NCBI RefSeq assembly: GCF_026625825.1
Contig: NZ_CP113065.1
Coordinates: forward strand, 1,736,001-1,800,000
Direction of reading: 5' to 3'
Length of the DNA stretch: 64,000 bases
Source: Pseudoxanthomonas sp. SL93
GTDB lineage: Bacteria > Pseudomonadota > Gammaproteobacteria > Xanthomonadales > Xanthomonadaceae
The notes below the pieces were generated by a model. The model worked only from the letters and a program-made list of their open reading frames with translations, did no database searches and was not told the DNA's origin. Below, in pieces: positions 60,655 to 64,000 of the stretch. The translations under genes and the position numbers were made by a program. The first letter of the stretch is position 1; each line of letters starts with the position of its first letter.

Positions 60655-61920
60655 TCATGGACCTGAATGCAGTGCGACCAGTGCGTCCGCCACGGTGTGG
60701 AAAGAACCGAACACCAGTACCCGGTCGCCCGCCCGCGACATCGCGCGAGCCGCGACCAGCGCATCGGCGACGGTGGCATGCGTCGCACCACCGGCAGCGG
60801 TCGTCGCAGCAAGGCGGCTGGACAACTTTTCGGCAGTCTGCGCGCGCGCGCCTGCGTCGAGGCCTGCCAGATGCCATGCCAGCGGAAGCGCGGCGAACGC
60901 ATCGACCACGCCCACCACGTCCTTGTCCGCGAGTGCGGCGAACACCACGCGCGTTGCGCCGGCGACCGGATTCGCCTGCAGCCACGCCGCCAATTCACGT
61001 GCGGCCTGCGGGTTGTGGCCCACGTCGACCACGACCTCCACGCCCGCCAGGAACTGACGCTGCAGCCTCCCGGGGACGTTGGCGTGCGCGACGCCGTGCG
61101 CGATGGCGTCTTCGGTGATCTCCCCCCTCGGCAGCGCGCGCAGCGCCGCGATGGCGGTAGCCGCATTGGCGCGCTGCGCGGGCGCAGACAACCGGGGTTG
61201 TGGCAGTTCGAATTCCGTACCCACCTCGCGCCAGCGCCAGCGGTCGGTGTCGATGGGTTCGTGGAAGAAGTCGCTGCCCAGCCGCAGTGCGTTGGCGCCG
61301 ATGGCGTATGCATGCCGCAGCACGCTGGATGGCGAATCGACCTCGCCCAGCACCAGCGGCTTCCACGGGCGTGCGATGCCGGCCTTCTCATGGCCGATCG
61401 CCTCGCGATCCTCGCCGAGCCAGTCGGTGTGGTCGATATCGACGGTGGTGATGACTGACACGTCGCCATCGACCAGGTTCACCGCGTCCAGCCGCCCGCC
61501 CAGGCCCACTTCCAGCACGGCCAGATCCAGCGATGCGTGCTGGAACAGCCAAAGCGCGGCCAGCGTGCCGAACTCGAAATAGGTCAACGGCGTGTCACCG
61601 CGCGCCGCTTCGACGGCCTCGAATGCGGCGACCAGCCGTGCGTCGCTGGCGTCTTCGCCATCGATGCGCACGCGTTCGTTGTAGCGCAGCAGGTGGGGCG
61701 ACGTGTAGGCGCCCACCTTCCAGCCGGCCGCTCGCGCGATGGCCTCGATGAAGGCGACGGTCGACCCTTTTCCATTGGTGCCGCCCACGACGATGACCTG
61801 GGCGCCGGGCGCGTCCAGCGAGAGCCGCGCAGCGACCTCGCGCACGCGCTCCAGCCCCATCTCGATGGACCGGGGGTGTTGCCGCTCAATGTAGGCGAGC
61901 CAATCGCCGAGACTGCGCAT
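60655..61920 (-). CDS. folC: Bifunctional folylpolyglutamate synthase/dihydrofolate synthase
   Basis: This 421-residue cytoplasmic enzyme adds glutamate to dihydropteroate and to folates. It has the ATP-binding loop VVGGTNGKGSTVAFIE near residue 45, YTSPHL, VLEVGLGGRLDAVN, HTDWLG and VVDVGHNPQAA, all in the Mur-ligase-like order. The length is normal. It begins 6 nt after the TonB-domain gene and precedes the SPOR gene by 67 nt on the same strand. Confidence 0.97.
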   Translation of the reverse strand: MRSLGDWLAYIERQHPRSIEMGLERVREVAARLSLDAPGAQVIVVGGTNGKGSTVAFIEAIARAAGWKVGAYTSPHLLRYNERVRIDGEDASDARLVAAFEAVEAARGDTPLTYFEFGTLAALWLFQHASLDLAVLEVGLGGRLDAVNLVDGDVSVITTVDIDHTDWLGEDREAIGHEKAGIARPWKPLVLGEVDSPSSVLRHAYAIGANALRLGSDFFHEPIDTDRWRWREVGTEFELPQPRLSAPAQRANAATAIAALRALPRGEITEDAIAHGVAHANVPGRLQRQFLAGVEVVVDVGHNPQAARELAAWLQANPVAGATRVVFAALADKDVVGVVDAFAALPLAWHLAGLDAGARAQTAEKLSSRLAATTAAGGATHATVADALVAARAMSRAGDRVLVFGSFHTVADALVALHSGP

Positions 61921-61926
61921 TGACGC

Positions 61927-62751
61927 TTACTTCTGCTGCAGGGGGGGTGGGGTTTTCGCGTCCCCGGTGGCCGATGCGGTGGCAGGCGGTGGCAGCGCGA
62001 TCGCCTTCTGCCGCCGGATGTTCTGCGTATGCCACTGGAAGGCCACGCATGCGCCCGCCTGGGTGGAATCGCACAAGGTCCGCGTCACGAAGAAGCCATG
62101 CTTGCCATCACTGGCCAGGCGGCTGCGTATCAGTGCGGGGGCATGCGAAAAGCCCTCCTGGTACACCTGCCATTGACTGTATTCCTTGCCTTCCATCACC
62201 GTGTAGAACAACAGGCCGGGCGGCAGGCCTTCGGGGGTATGCCGCGTCCCGCGCTTTGCCAGCAACGCCAGCGCTTCTTCAACGGTGTCGCCCGGGATCG
62301 GCAGCGGGTCCTGGATGTAGCCATCCACGGTGCCGTCTTCATCCACCGTCACCGGCGATACCCGGTCTTCCGGGCCGAGCCTGGCCAGGAAGGGGTTGTA
62401 GGGCGGCTCGCCCATGCTGAAATCGACCGGCATGCGGACGCGTCCGGGCACAGGCCTGCCCTTCTCGCGTGCGGGGGAAAACTTCCACTGGCGGGCAGCC
62501 TCGACGGCGGCCGTATCGAGCAGCTGACTCTTCGACGTCACCTCGACCAGCACGTCCTCCACCTTGCCCGTCTCACCGATCGTCAGCACCAGCACGGTGG
62601 TGCCTTCGACGCCGGCGCGAGCCGCTTCCGGGGGATAGCGGGGTGGCGCGCTTTCGATCACTTTCGCATCGGCATCCGGCGGGTCCTTCGTCTCCGCATG
62701 CGCGGCGAAGGTCGCGGCCATGAGCAGCAATCCGGCAAGCAGGTGCTTCAT
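61927..62751 (-). CDS. Secreted protein with TonB C-terminal-like domain
   Basis: This 274-residue protein has a signal peptide (MKHLLAGLLLMAATFAAHA) and a TonB C-terminal-type domain: PPRYPPEAARAGVEGTTVLVL, then DTAAVEAARQWKFSPA. There is no N-terminal membrane anchor of a working TonB, so it is not a classic energy transducer. The second half (about 125-274) is an unassigned domain with two cysteines. Family members of this kind are common in Xanthomonadaceae and may interact with TonB systems or be periplasmic binding proteins. The start at 62751 is supported by GGGGGA at good distance, and a second ATG 6 nt upstream is too close to it. Confidence 0.9.
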   Translation of the reverse strand: MKHLLAGLLLMAATFAAHAETKDPPDADAKVIESAPPRYPPEAARAGVEGTTVLVLTIGETGKVEDVLVEVTSKSQLLDTAAVEAARQWKFSPAREKGRPVPGRVRMPVDFSMGEPPYNPFLARLGPEDRVSPVTVDEDGTVDGYIQDPLPIPGDTVEEALALLAKRGTRHTPEGLPPGLLFYTVMEGKEYSQWQVYQEGFSHAPALIRSRLASDGKHGFFVTRTLCDSTQAGACVAFQWHTQNIRRQKAIALPPPATASATGDAKTPPPLQQK

Positions 62752-62815
62752 CCTCATTCCCCCTGATGGCAATGGCCTCGCATGCCACCACGCGGCGGCG
62801 TGCGTTGCCGTGACC

Positions 62816-63460
62816 TCATAACGCCCGATGCTTCGCCTCGCCGAAGAAGGGCGTGTGGTGGGCGCAGTCGTTCAGGCGTACCACTTCCAGCCGGTCCACG
62901 TCCGGCCCTTCCAGCAGGTTGAGCGTGGTCGGCGCCTGGCGGAAGCTCCACAGCTTGGCGATCGGCAGGCCCAGGATGCGGCACAGCAGGACGCGGTTGA
63001 CGGCGTCGTGCGCGACGATCAGCAGCGTGTCGTCATCGCCCAGTCCCTCCGACGCACGCGCGAGGCCACGCCACGAACGGTCCAGCACCTGGCGCAACGA
63101 TTCGCCGCCCGGCATCAGCACGGTGTCCGGCTCTTCGCGCCACGCCAGCAGGCGGGCGGGATCCTTGTCCTGGATCTCGCTGGCCAGCAGGCCTTCCCAT
63201 TCACCGTGTGCGATCTCCTGCAGGTCCGCATCCGTCTGCAGCATGTCGGCACGCGCATCACCCAGCGCCAGCCGCGCGGTGAGCTGCGCACGGGACAGCG
63301 GCGAGGCCACCGCGCGATCGATCCGCACGTCCTTCAGCCGCTGGCCCAGCGCGGTTGCCTGGCCTTCGCCGACAGGCGACAACGGGATGTCGATCTGGCC
63401 CTGGTAACGGCCTTCGGCGTTCCACGGCGTTTCGCCGTGACGGGCAAGCAGGATGCGCAT
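62816..63460 (-). CDS. Histidine phosphatase family protein
   Basis: This 214-residue phosphoglycerate-mutase-type histidine phosphatase has the catalytic motif ILLARHGETPWNAEGRYQG (RHG with the phospho-accepting His) at the start and a second His in VAHDAVNRVL near residue 155. The acidic ASPLSRA segment lies between. Possible substrates include phospho-sugars, alpha-ribazole phosphate and phosphoserine; context does not decide. It lies on the same strand as the S46 peptidase gene upstream and the TonB-domain gene downstream, with hairpin-containing or short gaps. Confidence 0.95.
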   Translation of the reverse strand: MRILLARHGETPWNAEGRYQGQIDIPLSPVGEGQATALGQRLKDVRIDRAVASPLSRAQLTARLALGDARADMLQTDADLQEIAHGEWEGLLASEIQDKDPARLLAWREEPDTVLMPGGESLRQVLDRSWRGLARASEGLGDDDTLLIVAHDAVNRVLLCRILGLPIAKLWSFRQAPTTLNLLEGPDVDRLEVVRLNDCAHHTPFFGEAKHRAL

Positions 63461-63514
63461 GCGTCAGTCTGTCCATTCGAGGGAAGCGGCCCGCTTCCGG
63501 AGGCCGGAAACGAA

Positions 63515-63543
63515 GACGGGAGCGGATGATAACCGCTCCCGTC
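63515..63543 (-). terminator. Probable intrinsic terminator after the S46 peptidase gene
   Basis: A perfect 11-bp stem (GACGGGAGCGG/CCGCTCCCGTC, 7-nt loop) is followed on the minus strand by TTCGTTT. It lies between the stop of the peptidase gene (63591) and the start of the histidine phosphatase gene (63460). Confidence 0.75.
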
Positions 63544-63590
63544 CCGTGTCCGCCGATGGCGTGGCGGCGATCAGACCAATGTGCGACCGC

Positions 63591-64000
63591 TTACTTGCCC
63601 ACGCCCATTTCCTTCAGCAACTGCGGCGCCGGGTAGACCTCCTGCATGATCCAGCGCAGGTAGCGGCCATCCACGGCGATCATGCGGGTCATCTTGGGGT
63701 CGAACACCCAGTTGGAGCTGACCGATTCCCAGTTGCCGTCGAAGGCCAGGCCGATCAGCTTGCCGTGCGCATCCAGCACCGGCGAGCCGGAGTTGCCGCC
63801 GGTGATGTCCAGGTCGGACAGGTAGTTCACCGGCACCGAACCGAGGCGCTTGTCTTCGAGCCCGCCATAGCGCTTGGCCGCCACGGCGTCGAGCAGCGCT
63901 TTCGGCGAGTCGAACGGATCCTGCCCGGTCTCCTTCGCCACCACGCCTTCCAGCGTGGTGAACGGCGTGTATTCCACGCCGTCCTTCGGCGCGTAACCCA
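63591..64000 (-). CDS. S46 family peptidase (dipeptidyl-peptidase), partial
   Basis: This is the C-terminal end of an S46 peptidase that runs off the window. The visible 136 residues include the catalytic-serine segment DITGGNSGSPVLDAHG and the following SSNWVFDPKMTRMIAVDGRY, the standard end of dipeptidyl-peptidase 7/11-type enzymes. These are periplasmic enzymes of non-fermenting bacteria such as Xanthomonadaceae that release dipeptides from peptides. The N-terminal half, signal peptide and start are outside the window. A hairpin follows the stop. Confidence 0.95.
   Translation of the reverse strand, partial: GYAPKDGVEYTPFTTLEGVVAKETGQDPFDSPKALLDAVAAKRYGGLEDKRLGSVPVNYLSDLDITGGNSGSPVLDAHGKLIGLAFDGNWESVSSNWVFDPKMTRMIAVDGRYLRWIMQEVYPAPQLLKEMGVGK

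Noticed and set aside
1..64000. Prophage, insertion sequence, tRNA or rRNA genes
   Set aside because: I found no integrase, transposase, phage structural gene, tRNA-like cloverleaf or rRNA sequence on either strand by reading.

Overview
The window is GC-rich chromosomal DNA from a gammaproteobacterium of the Xanthomonadaceae, most like Pseudoxanthomonas, Stenotrophomonas or Lysobacter. This is inferred from several features: the purF-cvpA-SPOR-folC gene order, an S46 peptidase, a Zur/ZnuD pair, the five-step histidine-degradation enzymes, and short palindromes with a GTAG head (the REP type called SMAG in Stenotrophomonas). Genes are densely packed, many with 4-base stop/start overlaps. I see no rRNA, tRNA, CRISPR array, insertion sequence or prophage.

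Layout. 0-7.2 kb: a tandem DUF1428 protein, an M20-peptidase homologue with an altered metal site, a beta-propeller protein, a DUF4130 plus radical-SAM pair linked to DNA repair, YceI and small secreted proteins. 7.3-19.2 kb: regulator/oxidoreductase modules (AraC/SDR, AraC/NTF2-like, LysR/old yellow enzyme plus aldo-keto reductase) and three related SDR genes, one of them a decayed remnant. 19.3-31.9 kb: a 12.6-kb block of ten genes, all on the minus strand. It places two DNA-end repair systems side by side: Ku/LigD non-homologous end joining, with MgtC, CBS and GIY-YIG-like genes between them, and the ligase-associated set (exonuclease, ATP-dependent ligase, Lhr-like helicase, PdeM). An ABC1/UbiB kinase-like gene heads the block. 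32-38.6 kb: cell-wall genes (L,D-transpeptidase, M23 peptidase), tiny charged proteins, a glycine-zipper protein, a GlxA-like regulator with its divergent SDR, and an orphan histidine kinase. 38.8-48.7 kb: histidine utilisation (hutU, then divergent hutF and hutI), with an AlkA/Ada fusion, Ogt, a phosphodiesterase lipoprotein and ThuA between. 48.7-54.2 kb: a THX-type ribosomal protein and a zinc module (MerC-like protein, ZnuD with His-rich loops, a Zur-box-like site between them, and zur 4 kb further on), plus a MarR/MFS pair. 54.2-64 kb: housekeeping genes gltX, lpxH, purF (frameshifted in this sequence), cvpA, a two-SPOR-domain protein and folC, then a TonB-domain protein, a histidine phosphatase and the edge of an S46 peptidase.

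The main themes are DNA repair (end joining, ligase-associated repair, alkylation repair, DUF4130/radical SAM), small redox enzymes each under a dedicated regulator, zinc homeostasis and envelope maintenance. The most notable observations are the repair block with its embedded GIY-YIG-like protein, the M20 homologue lacking metal ligands, the eroded SDR copy, the purF frameshift, the Zur-type site shared by znuD and a MerC homologue, and REP palindromes, one of which supplies the stop codon of the AlkA/Ada gene.
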